Of a DNA stretch of 64,000 nucleotides, positions 26,227 through 34,794 are shown one piece after another. Origin of the DNA: Butyrivibrio sp. XPD2002 (GTDB lineage Bacteria; Bacillota; Clostridia; Lachnospirales; Lachnospiraceae); assembly GCF_000423945.1 (NCBI RefSeq), contig NZ_KE384115.1, forward strand, positions 62,001 to 126,000. The letters run 5' to 3'. A program made the translations under genes and the position numbers. Below the pieces are notes generated by a model. It ran no database searches. It worked only from the letters and a program-made list of their open reading frames with translations, and was not told the DNA's origin. Each line of letters opens with the position of its first letter. Within the stretch, counting starts at the first letter, position 1.

Positions 26227-26298
26227 TAGCTCGTAGCGGAATCGAACCGCTGATTCTGCCGTGAGAGGGCAGCGTCTTAGCCGCTTGACCAACGAGCC
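26227..26298 (-). tRNA. tRNA-Glu (CTC), copy 2
   Basis: All 72 bases match copy 1 at 23954-24025 on the opposite strand, including the CTC anticodon and absence of encoded CCA. The 5' flank differs, apart from a similar TTGCAATTATTC box in the promoter region (minus strand, about 26350-26362). The two genes converge on the IS. Confidence 0.95.
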
Positions 26299-26435
26299 AT
26301 ATTTATCTGCTTGTCTTGCGACAGCTTGTTTATACTATTATATTTCCGGAATAATTGCAAGCCTTTTTTGAAAAAAATTTAACTTCTTAAATAAATGCCA
26401 GGTTAAATGCCATAATATAGGGGAATATATGCCAA

Positions 26436-26758
26436 CATACGGGCACCATATATGGTGTCATTACGCGAAAAGAGCACAAAAATCGGAGTAATGCGCGTAG
26501 CCTGATCCATTCAAAAGCGGAAGTTCTACGCGTTAAACTACGCAAAATCCAAGCAATACGCGTAGATTGGATTCTATCTAAGGGGAAACACTACGCGTTT
26601 AGCTACCTAAAACCAAAGTAATACACGTAGCCTAGACCCTATCCAAGGGGGAATGCTACGCGTTAAACTACACAAATCCAAAGTAATGCGCGTAGCCGTG
26701 CTCGCGCGATGGCATAAACCTTCGCGTAAAAAGATATAAACAATTAGTATACACGTAG
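26436..26758. repeat. Degenerate 65-bp tandem array with paired TACGCGTA-like sites
   Basis: Five units at 26436, 26501, 26566, 26631 and 26696 (lengths 65, 65, 65, 65, 63). The middle three are clearly alike. Each ends in a TAATGCGCGTAG-like site and contains a CTACGCGTTA-like site (starting 26526, 26591, 26656), so opposed sites alternate at about 25- and 40-nt gaps. Adjacent sites can pair, for example CTACGCGT with ACGCGTAG. It lies between tRNA-Glu copy 2 and xylB. No coding frame is supported here. Confidence 0.8.
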
Positions 26759-26939
26759 CATAAGGCTGATTTGTTGAAAGAACCTAACAGAAGCCCAACC
26801 AATCTGCAATAATTAGTGATTAAAGAGCAAAAAGTATGATGCACCTCTTATAAAAAACATTTATAATTATCATTGTGACTTTATGGTCTATAAAAGAAAA
26901 TAAAAAGCAAAAACAAATAATGTAAATGGGAGGTTGTAT
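26759..26939 (+). other. AT-rich leader of xylB
   Basis: About 180 nt between the array and xylB. TATAAT at 26862-26867 is the best -10 candidate, with only a weak -35 near 26840. No operator or riboswitch was recognised. Confidence 0.4.
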
Positions 26940-28409
26940 ATGCTTTATATAGGTGTGGATTTAGGAACATCATCAGTAAAGCTTGTTCTCATGGATGAGA
27001 CAGGCAAAATTCATGGCACAGCTACAAAGGAATATCCTTTATATTTCCCTCATCCCGGCTGGTCAGAGCAGAAGCCCGAGGACTGGTATGCTCAGGCAGT
27101 AGAGGGACTTAAGGAAGTTCTTAAGGACGTAGATAAGTCTCAGGTAGCAGGTATCAGCTTTGGCGGTCAGATGCACGGACTTGTAATTCTCGATGAGAAT
27201 GATAATGTTATCCGTCCTGCAATTCTTTGGAACGACGGAAGAACTCAGAAGCAGGTTGATTATCTCAATAACGAGATCGGTAAGGATAAGCTCTCTGAGT
27301 ACACTGCTAATATAGCATTCGCAGGCTTTACAGCACCCAAGATCCTTTGGGTTAAGGAAAATGAGCCTGAGAACTTCAAGAAGATCAAGAAGATAATGCT
27401 TCCCAAGGATTATCTTGCATATAAGTTTTCAGGAACCTTCTGCACAGACTATTCTGATGCATCAGGAATGCTCCTTCTTGACGTTAAGAACCACAAGTGG
27501 TCTGAGGAAATGTGCAAGCTTTGCGACATCACAACAGATATGCTTCCTAAGCTCTATGAGAGCTATGAGAAGGTTGGTGAGCTTAATCCTGAGCTTACAG
27601 CAGAGCTTGGACTTAACAGCGGTGTAGTTATAGCAGCAGGCGCTGGCGATAACGCAGCAGCTGCAGTTGGAACAGGAACTGTAGGCGACAACAGATGTAA
27701 TATCTCACTTGGAACAAGCGGAACTATTTTCATGTCTTCCAAGAATTTCGCAGTAGACAGTAATAATGCACTTCACTCATTTGACCATGCAGATGGAAGC
27801 TTCCATCTTATGGGATGCATGCTCAGCGCTGCAAGCTGCAACAAGTGGTGGATGGATGGCATCCTTAATACCAAGGATTACGCAGGAGAGCAGAGCCGTA
27901 TTCAGAAGCTTGGTGAGAATCATGTGTTCTTCCTTCCGTACCTCATGGGTGAGAGATCTCCCTGGAACAACCCGAATGCCCGCGCAACCTTCACAGGTAT
28001 CACAATGGATACCACAAGAGATGACATGAGCCAGGCAGTTCTTGAGGGCGTTGCTTTTGCTACAAGAGATATGTATGAAGTTGCTAAGAGCATCGGTGTT
28101 AAGCCTGAGCGCACAATGATCTGCGGTGGTGGTGCCAAGAGTCCTCTCTGGAGAAAGATGATCGCGAACATTCTTAATATAGAAGTAGATGTTCCCGCAT
28201 GTGAGGAAGGCCCAGGAATGGGCGGCGCTATGCTCGCAATGGTAGCATGTGGCGCATACAAGAGTGTAGAGGAAGCAGCTGCAGCAATCGTTAAGGTTGA
28301 TAAGACAGAGAAGCCCGATCCTGAGCTCGTTGCTAAGTATGAAGCAAGATATCAGCAGTTCAAGACAATCTATCCTGCACTTGCTGAAACTTTTGATAAA
28401 ATAATTTAA
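26940..28409 (+). CDS. xylB: Xylulokinase (FGGY family)
   Basis: 489-aa FGGY carbohydrate kinase. The ATP-binding start is LYIGVDLGTSSVKLVLMDETG, then GISFGGQMHGLV, ILWNDGRT (typical of xylulokinases), a hinge region with GAGDNAAAAVGTGTV, and the adenosine motif ICGGGAKSPLWRKMIANI. It phosphorylates D-xylulose for entry into the pentose phosphate route, fitting a plant-fibre degrader. The ATG at 26940 has GGGAGG 6 nt upstream; an in-frame TTG at 26934 is inside the SD region and was rejected. No xylose isomerase or transporter is adjacent, and a new promoter follows. Confidence 0.92.
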   Translation: MLYIGVDLGTSSVKLVLMDETGKIHGTATKEYPLYFPHPGWSEQKPEDWYAQAVEGLKEVLKDVDKSQVAGISFGGQMHGLVILDENDNVIRPAILWNDGRTQKQVDYLNNEIGKDKLSEYTANIAFAGFTAPKILWVKENEPENFKKIKKIMLPKDYLAYKFSGTFCTDYSDASGMLLLDVKNHKWSEEMCKLCDITTDMLPKLYESYEKVGELNPELTAELGLNSGVVIAAGAGDNAAAAVGTGTVGDNRCNISLGTSGTIFMSSKNFAVDSNNALHSFDHADGSFHLMGCMLSAASCNKWWMDGILNTKDYAGEQSRIQKLGENHVFFLPYLMGERSPWNNPNARATFTGITMDTTRDDMSQAVLEGVAFATRDMYEVAKSIGVKPERTMICGGGAKSPLWRKMIANILNIEVDVPACEEGPGMGGAMLAMVACGAYKSVEEAAAAIVKVDKTEKPDPELVAKYEARYQQFKTIYPALAETFDKII

Positions 28410-28424
28410 TTTTATAAAATGTTA

Positions 28425-28452
28425 TTGACGATAAGAAAAGTATCGTTATAAT
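28425..28452 (+). promoter_or_regulatory. Promoter of the folT riboswitch transcript
   Basis: TTGACG (28425-28430), 16-nt spacer, TATAAT (28447-28452). Transcription would start near 28459, just before the riboswitch. Confidence 0.8.
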
Positions 28453-28473
28453 AAAATTCGTAACTAACAAAAA

Positions 28474-28596
28474 GCAGAGTAGAATTCGATGCGTTAGGAA
28501 TTGCAGAAGTATTCGTTGCAATTTCTTAAGTGCCATCTGGACAGGGACTGCCAGACGGACGAAGGGCAACCGCGATGTCGGATTCGGTTCCCACTG
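28474..28596 (+). ncRNA. THF (tetrahydrofolate) riboswitch
   Basis: The segment has the conserved THF-I pattern: GAGTAG-AATTCGATGCGTTA at the 5' side, AAGTGCC in the middle, GGACGAAGGGCAACCGCGA, then GTCGGATTCGGTTCCC near the 3' end. It precedes a folate-type ECF transporter gene, the standard genetic context. The class senses reduced folates and normally turns expression off. Confidence 0.9.
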
Positions 28597-28624
28597 TAGC
28601 ATATTGAACGTGTTATGAATTCAT

Positions 28625-28668
28625 ACACCTCCTTGTGCATACCGTGGAATGCATAGGAGGTGTTTTTT
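28625..28668 (+). terminator. Riboswitch expression platform: terminator that also hides the SD
   Basis: ACACCTCC (28625-28632) pairs with GGAGGTGT (28656-28663), with an inner TGCAT/ATGCA helix, and is followed by T6 directly before the ATG at 28669. The 3' arm contains the folT Shine-Dalgarno GGAGG, so the same hairpin can stop transcription and block ribosome binding. Confidence 0.88.
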
Positions 28669-29250
28669 ATGCAGAAAAATGTAACAGCAGAAGTAAACGG
28701 CAGTATCAATGTAAACAGATGGATGGGCTCTCTTGCTGAGTTCAAGAAGCTCAGGAACGTGGTGTTCTGTGGAATGATGGCAGCGATAGCAGTAGTTCTC
28801 GGCTATGTGGCAACCATCAATATCGGACAGTACATCCGCATCGGCTTTTCAGGCCTTCCCAATCAGGTAGTGGATTGTCTCTTTGGACCTGCGGTTGGAG
28901 CTATTTTCGGTGCGGCACTTGATATCATTAAGTGGTTCATCAAGCCTACAGGAGATTTCTTCCCTGGCTTTACAATAAGTGCAGCCCTTGGCGGAATAAT
29001 CTACGGCTTCGCTTTTTATAAGAAGAAGATATCACTGGTAAGAGTATTTATCGCTCACCTTATCGTAAGCGTTTTTGTAAATGTGGGCCTTAATTCACTC
29101 TGGCTCAAGATCCTTTACGATCAGGCTATCATGGTAATGCTTCCCGGAAGAATCTTAAAGAACGCGATCATGCTTCCCATCGATACATTCATTACCTATG
29201 CGATGCTCAGAGCCGTTGAGAGAACCGTTAAGCCTATGATGAATTTATAA
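28669..29250 (+). CDS. folT: ECF transporter S component, folate-specific (FolT)
   Basis: 193-aa membrane protein with about six hydrophobic helices. Typical S-component features are NVVFCGMMAAIAVVLGYVATINIGQYIRIGFSGLPNQVVDCLFGPAVGAIFGAALDIIKW-like helix order and a C-terminal MLPGRILKNAIMLPIDTFITYAMLRAV. S components bind the vitamin and borrow a shared EcfA/A'/T energising module encoded elsewhere. Folate specificity rests mainly on the THF riboswitch directly upstream. Start ATG 28669 is chosen because GGAGG in the riboswitch hairpin is 8 nt upstream; a GTG nine bases earlier lies inside the SD. Confidence 0.9.
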   Translation: MQKNVTAEVNGSINVNRWMGSLAEFKKLRNVVFCGMMAAIAVVLGYVATINIGQYIRIGFSGLPNQVVDCLFGPAVGAIFGAALDIIKWFIKPTGDFFPGFTISAALGGIIYGFAFYKKKISLVRVFIAHLIVSVFVNVGLNSLWLKILYDQAIMVMLPGRILKNAIMLPIDTFITYAMLRAVERTVKPMMNL

Positions 29251-29330
29251 AAAAACTGTAAATAAAGGCTTTTTTTGCGACCGATAACCGGCAGTTTAAG
29301 GCGAGATGCCTGTTTTAACCCTCTGGGGGG

Positions 29331-29359
29331 TTGACGAAATGCACCTGTGGTGCTATATT
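29331..29359 (+). promoter_or_regulatory. Promoter of the rimP-nusA-infB operon
   Basis: TTGACG (29331-29336), 17-nt spacer, and extended -10 TGC-TATATT (29351-29359). The predicted start is near 29366, about 25 nt before a terminator hairpin. Confidence 0.8.
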
Positions 29360-29390
29360 ACAGATGTAACTAAAAATAGAACAGACTGAA

Positions 29391-29417
29391 AGTGGGCTTG
29401 CAAGAGCCCACTTTTTC
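29391..29417 (+). terminator. Leader terminator (attenuator candidate) ahead of rimP
   Basis: AGTGGGCT (29391-29398) pairs with AGCCCACT (29405-29412) over a 6-nt loop, followed by TTTTCT. It sits between the strong promoter at 29331-29359 and the rimP start at 29458, so every transcript from that promoter must pass it. There is no gene between promoter and terminator. Confidence 0.85.
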
Positions 29418-29457
29418 TATGACATTTCGTAATTGTTTTTATATTGAGAGGACTGCA

Positions 29458-29922
29458 ATGTCAAGAAGAGAAGAGATCGAAAACAAGACAGAAGCCCTTC
29501 TTAAGCCTATCGCGGAGCAGAACGAGGTTCGCATCTATGATGTGGAATTCGTCAAGGAAGCGGGCGAGTGGTATTTAAGGGCATACATTGACAGGGACGG
29601 CGGTGTTGATATCAACAAATGTGTCGACGTAAGCCATGCACTTTCAGATGCACTTGATGCGCACGATTTCATCGAGGAAGCATACACCCTGGAGGTCAGC
29701 AGCCCGGGACTGGGCAGACAGCTTAAAAAGGACAGACATTTTGAGAACAGCCTTGGACAGGACGTTGATGTGAAGCTTTACAAGGCTATGGACGGAACCA
29801 AGGAGTTCACCGGCAAGCTTAAGAGCTTCGATGCCGACAGCATTACCATAGAGAATGCCGGCAACGACATCACTTTTATTAGAAAAGAAATTTCAAGCGT
29901 TAAGCTTACGTTGGATTTCTAA
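29458..29922 (+). CDS. rimP: Ribosome maturation factor RimP
   Basis: 154-aa RimP. Start ATG 29458 (MSRREEIENK) follows GAGAGGA; an in-frame GTG at 29392 is inside the leader hairpin and was rejected. Motifs include YDVEFVKEAGEWYLRAYIDRDGGVDINKCVDVSHALSDALD-type N-domain and EVSSPGLGRQLKKDRHFENSLGQDVDVKLY, then an SH3-like C-domain. It assists assembly of the 30S subunit. First gene of the rimP-nusA-ylxR-L7Ae-infB-rbfA operon. Confidence 0.95.
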   Translation: MSRREEIENKTEALLKPIAEQNEVRIYDVEFVKEAGEWYLRAYIDRDGGVDINKCVDVSHALSDALDAHDFIEEAYTLEVSSPGLGRQLKKDRHFENSLGQDVDVKLYKAMDGTKEFTGKLKSFDADSITIENAGNDITFIRKEISSVKLTLDF

Positions 29923-29990
29923 TACGGATCCAATGTTTTTATAAAAATGGTTAATTGATAAACTTTCATAGATCAAGGAGAAAAAATACT

Positions 29991-31202
29991 ATGAGTAAAG
30001 AATTGATGGACGCACTCGATTTACTTGAAAAGGAGAAGAACATCAGCAGAGATTCACTGTTCGATGCAATCGAGAATTCCCTTATCACTGCCTGCAAGAA
30101 TAACTTTGGCAGAGCAGAGAACATCCGCGTTGAAGTTGATCGTGATACTTGCGATTTCAGATGTTTTGCTGATAAAGAGGTAGTCGAGTTTGAGGACGAT
30201 GTAATGGATCCTCTTCTTGAGATCTGTCTTGATGATGCACACAAGATCGATCCTAAGGCTCAGATCGGTGATATCGTGCCTGTTTCACTTAATTCCAAGG
30301 AGTTCGGCCGTATCGCAACTCAGAATGCCAAGAACGTTATCCTTCAGAAGATCCGCGAGGAGGAGAAGGATGCTATCTACAGCGAATATTATGAGCACGA
30401 GCACGACATCGTTACAGGTGTGATTCAGAGATTCATTGGTAAGAATATCAGCATCAACCTTGGTAAGGCAGATGCAATGCTCAATGAGAACGAGCAGGTT
30501 AAGACTGAGCACTATCGCCCCACAGAGCGTATTAAGGTATATATCCTTGAGGTTAGAAACGGAAACAAGGGACCCAGAATCCTTGTATCACGTACACACC
30601 CTGATCTTGTTAAGAGACTTTTCGAGCAGGAGGTTGCTGAGATCCAGGATGGTACAGTTGAGATTAAGAGCATTGCCCGTGAGGCAGGAAACCGTACCAA
30701 GATTGCTGTTTACTCCAACAATCCTAACGTTGATGCGGTAGGTGCTTGTGTAGGTATCAACGGAAGCAGAGTTAACCTTATCGTTGATGAGCTTAACGGC
30801 GAGAAGATTGATATCGTTAACTGGGATGAGAACCCCGGTAACCTTATTCAGAATGCTCTTTCACCTGCTAAGATCGTTGCAGTTTTCGCTGATCCTGATG
30901 AAAAGAGCGCAAAGGTAGTAGTTCCTGATTACCAGCTTTCACTTGCTATCGGTAAGGAAGGACAGAACGCAAGACTTGCAGCTCGTCTTACAGGCTACAA
31001 GATTGACATTAAGAGTGAGACCCAGGCTAAGGATGCTCCCGGATTCCGTATCGAGGACTACATGGATGACGAGGAAGATTACGAAGGCGAAGAGTACGAA
31101 GAGGGTGAAGAGTTCGAAGAGGGCGAGTATTCCGAGGAAGAGTACACTGAAGAGGAGTACGAGGCTGAGGAAGATGCTGAGGCTGCTGAGGACGAAGAGT
31201 AA
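29991..31202 (+). CDS. nusA: Transcription termination/antitermination factor NusA
   Basis: 403-aa NusA: N-terminal RNA-polymerase-binding domain (1-125), S1 domain (about 130-200, VTGVIQRFIGKNISINLGKADAML), then two KH domains (NPNVDAVGACVGINGSRVNLIVDEL and SLAIGKEGQNARLAARLTGYKIDI). The C-terminus is an acidic tail of about 50 residues made almost only of Glu, Asp, Tyr and Gly, longer than usual in Firmicutes. SD AAGGAG (29976-29981 region) precedes ATG 29991. NusA acts on pausing and termination and could act on the leader terminator of its own operon. Confidence 0.96.
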   Translation: MSKELMDALDLLEKEKNISRDSLFDAIENSLITACKNNFGRAENIRVEVDRDTCDFRCFADKEVVEFEDDVMDPLLEICLDDAHKIDPKAQIGDIVPVSLNSKEFGRIATQNAKNVILQKIREEEKDAIYSEYYEHEHDIVTGVIQRFIGKNISINLGKADAMLNENEQVKTEHYRPTERIKVYILEVRNGNKGPRILVSRTHPDLVKRLFEQEVAEIQDGTVEIKSIAREAGNRTKIAVYSNNPNVDAVGACVGINGSRVNLIVDELNGEKIDIVNWDENPGNLIQNALSPAKIVAVFADPDEKSAKVVVPDYQLSLAIGKEGQNARLAARLTGYKIDIKSETQAKDAPGFRIEDYMDDEEDYEGEEYEEGEEFEEGEYSEEEYTEEEYEAEEDAEAAEDEE

Positions 31203-31240
31203 TCCAGATTCTGCAATGAAGGTCAGTTAAAAGGATGGCT

Positions 31241-31507
31241 ATGGAAAAAAAGAAACCTATGCGAAAATGCGTCGGCTGCGGAGAGAGCAAGGAAAAAGCA
31301 ATGCTTATCCGCGTGATCCGGGATACTGAGGGAGAGATTCATCTTGATCCTTCGGGACGTGCCAACGGAAGAGGCGCTTATGTATGCAAGGATAGCAAAT
31401 GCCTGGAAAAGGCAATAAAGAAAAGAGGCCTTGAGAGATCACTTAAGGTTGTAATTCCGGAGGAGACTCTGGAACAGTTGAAGAAGGAGCTTGAGATAAA
31501 TGGATGA
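31241..31507 (+). CDS. ylxR: YlxR family RNA-binding protein (RnpM)
   Basis: 88-aa YlxR/DUF448 protein with RKCVGCGESKEKAMLIRVIRD and the GRGAYVCKDSKCLEKAIKKRGLERSL signature. In Firmicutes it binds RNase P RNA (hence RnpM). ATG 31241 is preferred over ATG 31235 because AAGGA at 31231-31235 gives correct spacing to the former and overlaps the latter. The 3' end overlaps the next gene by 8 nt, indicating coupled translation. Confidence 0.92.
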   Translation: MEKKKPMRKCVGCGESKEKAMLIRVIRDTEGEIHLDPSGRANGRGAYVCKDSKCLEKAIKKRGLERSLKVVIPEETLEQLKKELEING

Positions 31508-31811
31508 AAATAGAATTTATTCTCTGCTCGGCTTATGTCAAAAGGCAGGAAAACTGGTGAGCGGTGAGTTCTCAGTTGAGAATGCCATAAAAGGCGGAAA
31601 GGCTTGTCTGGTTATCGTAAGTAATGATGCCTCAGAGAATACAAGCAAAAAATTCCGGGATAAATGTGATTATTATGAAGTGCCGTTTTACATGTTTGGG
31701 GATAAGGAAAAACTGGGACATGCGATCGGCAAGGAAGTTCGAACGAGTATTGCGATCACGGACGACGGATTTGCAAAAAGCTTTCAGAAGAACTTACGCG
31801 TAGATGAATAG
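31500..31811 (+). CDS. L7Ae-family ribosomal/RNA-binding protein (YlxQ-like)
   Basis: 103-aa protein of the L7Ae/L30e/S12e family: YSLLGLCQKAGKLVSGEFSVENAIKGGKACLVIVSNDASENTSKKF, then a Gly-Lys-rich helix. Relatives bind kink-turn RNAs; YlxQ is non-essential and of unclear role. It overlaps ylxR by 8 nt at its start and is followed by infB after 16 nt, the standard order of this operon. Confidence 0.92.
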   Translation: MDENRIYSLLGLCQKAGKLVSGEFSVENAIKGGKACLVIVSNDASENTSKKFRDKCDYYEVPFYMFGDKEKLGHAIGKEVRTSIAITDDGFAKSFQKNLRVDE

Positions 31812-31827
31812 TACGGAGGAAATACGA

Positions 31828-34740
31828 ATGTCGAAAATTAAAATATCCGAACTCGCTTCGGAGCTTGGTGTTGAAAGTAAGGAGCTTATAACATACCTGC
31901 ATGATCAGGGTGTTGAAGCTGCAAAAAGATCAACAAGTTCCGTTGAAGATGAGGATGCGGAGAAGGTAAGAAAACACTTCGGAAGCGGCAAAGCCGATGC
32001 GAAAACCGAGAGCAAGTCAGATGCTCCTGCTAAGGAGGAAAAGTCCAAGACAGCTCCCGAGTCCGATGATAAAAAGGGAGATAAGAAGCCCATGAAGAAA
32101 AAGCCCGAGGGAGATGGCGCTGTTAAAAAGAAGAAGAATATCATCTTTGTAACAAACCCTAACAATTCCAAGAGCGGCAATTTCCATGGACAGAATAACG
32201 CAAATCGTGGCGGACAGAACAAGAACCAGAATCATAATCAGAACCGCGACAACCGTGGAGGACAGAAGCAGGGAACATTTGCCCGTTCACAGAATGTGTA
32301 TCATCCTATCAAGCCTTTGACAGCTCCTTCACAGCTTGAGTCATATAATACAGAGATCCCGAAGTATCAGGAGACACCTCAGAAGCCTGTTAAGGCTGCA
32401 GAGACAGCTCCCAAGACTGAGCCCGCTAAGAAGCCTGCAGCTCCTGCTCAGGCACCTGCAGCACCTAAGGCTGCAGCTGCACCTCAGAGAGAGCAGAGAG
32501 ATAACCGTGCTACAGAGAACCGCAGGAACGACAACAGAGACAACAGGGACAACAGAGACAACAGAGACAACAGGGACAACAGAGACAACAGAGATAACAG
32601 AGAGCAGGGCGGACAGCTCAAGAGAGGCTCTCAGAATGACAGAGGCAGAGCAGGTCAGGGTAACGTTCGTCAGGGTGCTGGCGGAGCAAGACCCGGACAG
32701 GGACCTCAGGGAAGACCCGGCAATGATCGTCCTCAGGGCGGAAAAGGTAAGGACTTCTCCAAGAGCAAGGACAGAGGCGGCTTTGATGCAGCTCCTATAA
32801 ATGAAGGCGGTAAGGGCGAAGGTAAGAGACGCTCTACTCAGGATAAGGATAAGAGATCCAAGAAGGATCATATCTATGAAGAGAATGAAGAGATGATGCC
32901 CAGAAGTAAGAGGGTTGGTCGTTTCATTAAGCCTGAGGTTAAGAAGGTAGAGGAGCCCGAGGAGCAGATCAAGGTTATCACAATCCCCGAGAAGCTTACT
33001 ATCAAAGAGCTTGCTGATAAGATGAAGCTTCAGCCTTCAGCTATCATTAAGAAGCTTTTCATGGCTGGACAGATTGTGACAGTTAATTCTGAGCTCTCAT
33101 ACGAAGATGCTGAGAACATTGCAATTGATTACGATATCATCTGTGAGAAGGAAGTTCAGGTAGACGTTATCGAAGAGCTTCTTAAGGAGGAAGAGGAGGA
33201 TGAGAGCCTTCTTACTCCCAGACCTCCGGTAGTCTGCGTAATGGGTCACGTTGACCATGGTAAGACATCACTTCTTGATGCTATCCGTGACACAAGCGTA
33301 ACTGACAAGGAAGCAGGCGGTATTACACAGCGTATCGGTGCTTACCAGATCAAGGTTCAGGATAGAAAGATCACCTTCCTTGATACACCCGGACACGAAG
33401 CTTTCACCGCTATGCGTATGCGTGGTGCTAACTCTACAGATATCGCAGTTCTCGTAGTTGCAGCTGATGACGGTGTAATGCCTCAGACAATCGAAGCTAT
33501 CAACCACGCTAAGGCTGCAGGTGTTGAAATTATCGTTGCTGTAAACAAGATCGATAAGCCTAGCGCTAACGTTGACAGAGTTAAGCAGGAGATGACAGAG
33601 TACGGCCTTATCGCTACAGATTGGGGCGGATCAACAGAGTTTGTTCCCGTTTCAGCTAAGACTGGCGAAGGCATGGATGTACTTCTTGATACAATCCTTA
33701 TTACAGCAGATATTCTTGAGCTTAAGGCTAATGCGAACCGTGAGGCAAGAGGTCTTGTCCTCGAGGCTAAGCTTGATAAGGGCCGTGGGCCTGTTGCTAA
33801 CGTACTTGTACAGAAGGGAACACTTCATGTTGGTGATTTCATTTCTGCAGGTGCTTGCTCAGGTAAGGTTCGTGCAATGATAGATGACAAGGGTAAGAGA
33901 CTTAAAGAGGCTCGTCCTTCACAGCCCGTTGAGATTCTTGGTCTTTCAGATGTACCCGGAGCAGGTGAGGTATTCCTTGGACACCAGAGCGATAAGGAAG
34001 CTAAGCAGTATGCTAATACATACCTCCAGCAGCAGAAGAAGGATCTTATCGAAGAGACAAAGGCTAAGATGTCTCTTGATGAGCTCTACTCCAAGATTGA
34101 GGAAGGTAAGCTCAAGGAGCTTGACCTTATCATCAAGGCTGACGTTCAGGGTAGTGTAGAAGCACTTAAGGCAAGTCTTCTTAAGCTCTCTAACGATGAG
34201 GTTGTTGTAAAGGTTATTCACGGCGGTGTTGGTGCGATCACAGAGTCTGACGTATCACTGGCTGCTGCTTCAAATGCTATCATCATCGGTTTCGATGTTC
34301 GTCCCGATGCTGTAGCTAAGAGTACTGCTGAGCACGAAGGCGTTGAGATCAAGCTTTACAAGGTTATCTACCAGGCAATCGAGGATGTTGAATATGCCAT
34401 GAAGGGTATGCTTGCTCCTGTTTACGAGGAGAAGGTTATCGGACATGCTGAGATTCGTCAGCTGTTCAAGGCTTCCAAGCTCGGTAACATCGCAGGTGCA
34501 ATCGTAACTGACGGTATGATCCAGAAGGATTGTAAGGTTCGTATCAGCAGAGATGGTGAGCAGATCTTCGAGGGTGACCTTGCTTCACTTAAGCGCTTCA
34601 AGGATGACGTTAAGGAAGTTAAGGACGGATATGAGTGTGGTCTTGTATTCGAGGGCTTTGATTCAATCAATGTAGGCGACGTAGTTGAAGCTTATATCAT
34701 GGTTGAGATACCCCGTGAGAAGCTTGACAAAAAGAACTAA
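31828..34740 (+). CDS. infB: Translation initiation factor IF-2
   Basis: 970-aa IF-2. It begins with an IF2_N domain ([29 protein letters not shown]). A long low-complexity region (about 50-360), rich in Lys, Ala, Pro, Asn, Arg and Gly, follows and contains eight DNR tripeptides coded by a 9-nt repeat at 32530-32601. A second IF2_N unit, then the GTPase: G1 [10 protein letters not shown]3 DTPGHEAF, G4 NKID, followed by domains II, III and the fMet-tRNA-binding C-domain. Start ATG 31828 follows GGAGGA; an earlier in-frame ATG at 31804 lies before that SD. It is longer than the B. subtilis protein because of the linker. Confidence 0.97.
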   Translation: MSKIKISELASELGVESKELITYLHDQGVEAAKRSTSSVEDEDAEKVRKHFGSGKADAKTESKSDAPAKEEKSKTAPESDDKKGDKKPMKKKPEGDGAVKKKKNIIFVTNPNNSKSGNFHGQNNANRGGQNKNQNHNQNRDNRGGQKQGTFARSQNVYHPIKPLTAPSQLESYNTEIPKYQETPQKPVKAAETAPKTEPAKKPAAPAQAPAAPKAAAAPQREQRDNRATENRRNDNRDNRDNRDNRDNRDNRDNRDNREQGGQLKRGSQNDRGRAGQGNVRQGAGGARPGQGPQGRPGNDRPQGGKGKDFSKSKDRGGFDAAPINEGGKGEGKRRSTQDKDKRSKKDHIYEENEEMMPRSKRVGRFIKPEVKKVEEPEEQIKVITIPEKLTIKELADKMKLQPSAIIKKLFMAGQIVTVNSELSYEDAENIAIDYDIICEKEVQVDVIEELLKEEEEDESLLTPRPPVVCVMGHVDHGKTSLLDAIRDTSVTDKEAGGITQRIGAYQIKVQDRKITFLDTPGHEAFTAMRMRGANSTDIAVLVVAADDGVMPQTIEAINHAKAAGVEIIVAVNKIDKPSANVDRVKQEMTEYGLIATDWGGSTEFVPVSAKTGEGMDVLLDTILITADILELKANANREARGLVLEAKLDKGRGPVANVLVQKGTLHVGDFISAGACSGKVRAMIDDKGKRLKEARPSQPVEILGLSDVPGAGEVFLGHQSDKEAKQYANTYLQQQKKDLIEETKAKMSLDELYSKIEEGKLKELDLIIKADVQGSVEALKASLLKLSNDEVVVKVIHGGVGAITESDVSLAAASNAIIIGFDVRPDAVAKSTAEHEGVEIKLYKVIYQAIEDVEYAMKGMLAPVYEEKVIGHAEIRQLFKASKLGNIAGAIVTDGMIQKDCKVRISRDGEQIFEGDLASLKRFKDDVKEVKDGYECGLVFEGFDSINVGDVVEAYIMVEIPREKLDKKN

Positions 34741-34794
34741 TCAGAATAAACAGAATGCAGCCGGTACTTTTTCAACGGTACTAAGGAGCACAAT

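Noticed and set aside
26436..26758. CRISPR array or coding repeats
   Set aside because: Units of 65 bp are degenerate over their whole length except the TACGCGTA-like sites; no fixed repeat/variable spacer pattern and no sustained reading frame.
29392..29457. Longer RimP starting at GTG 29392
   Set aside because: That start lies inside the terminator hairpin and lacks an SD; ATG 29458 has GAGAGGA and matches the family N-terminus.
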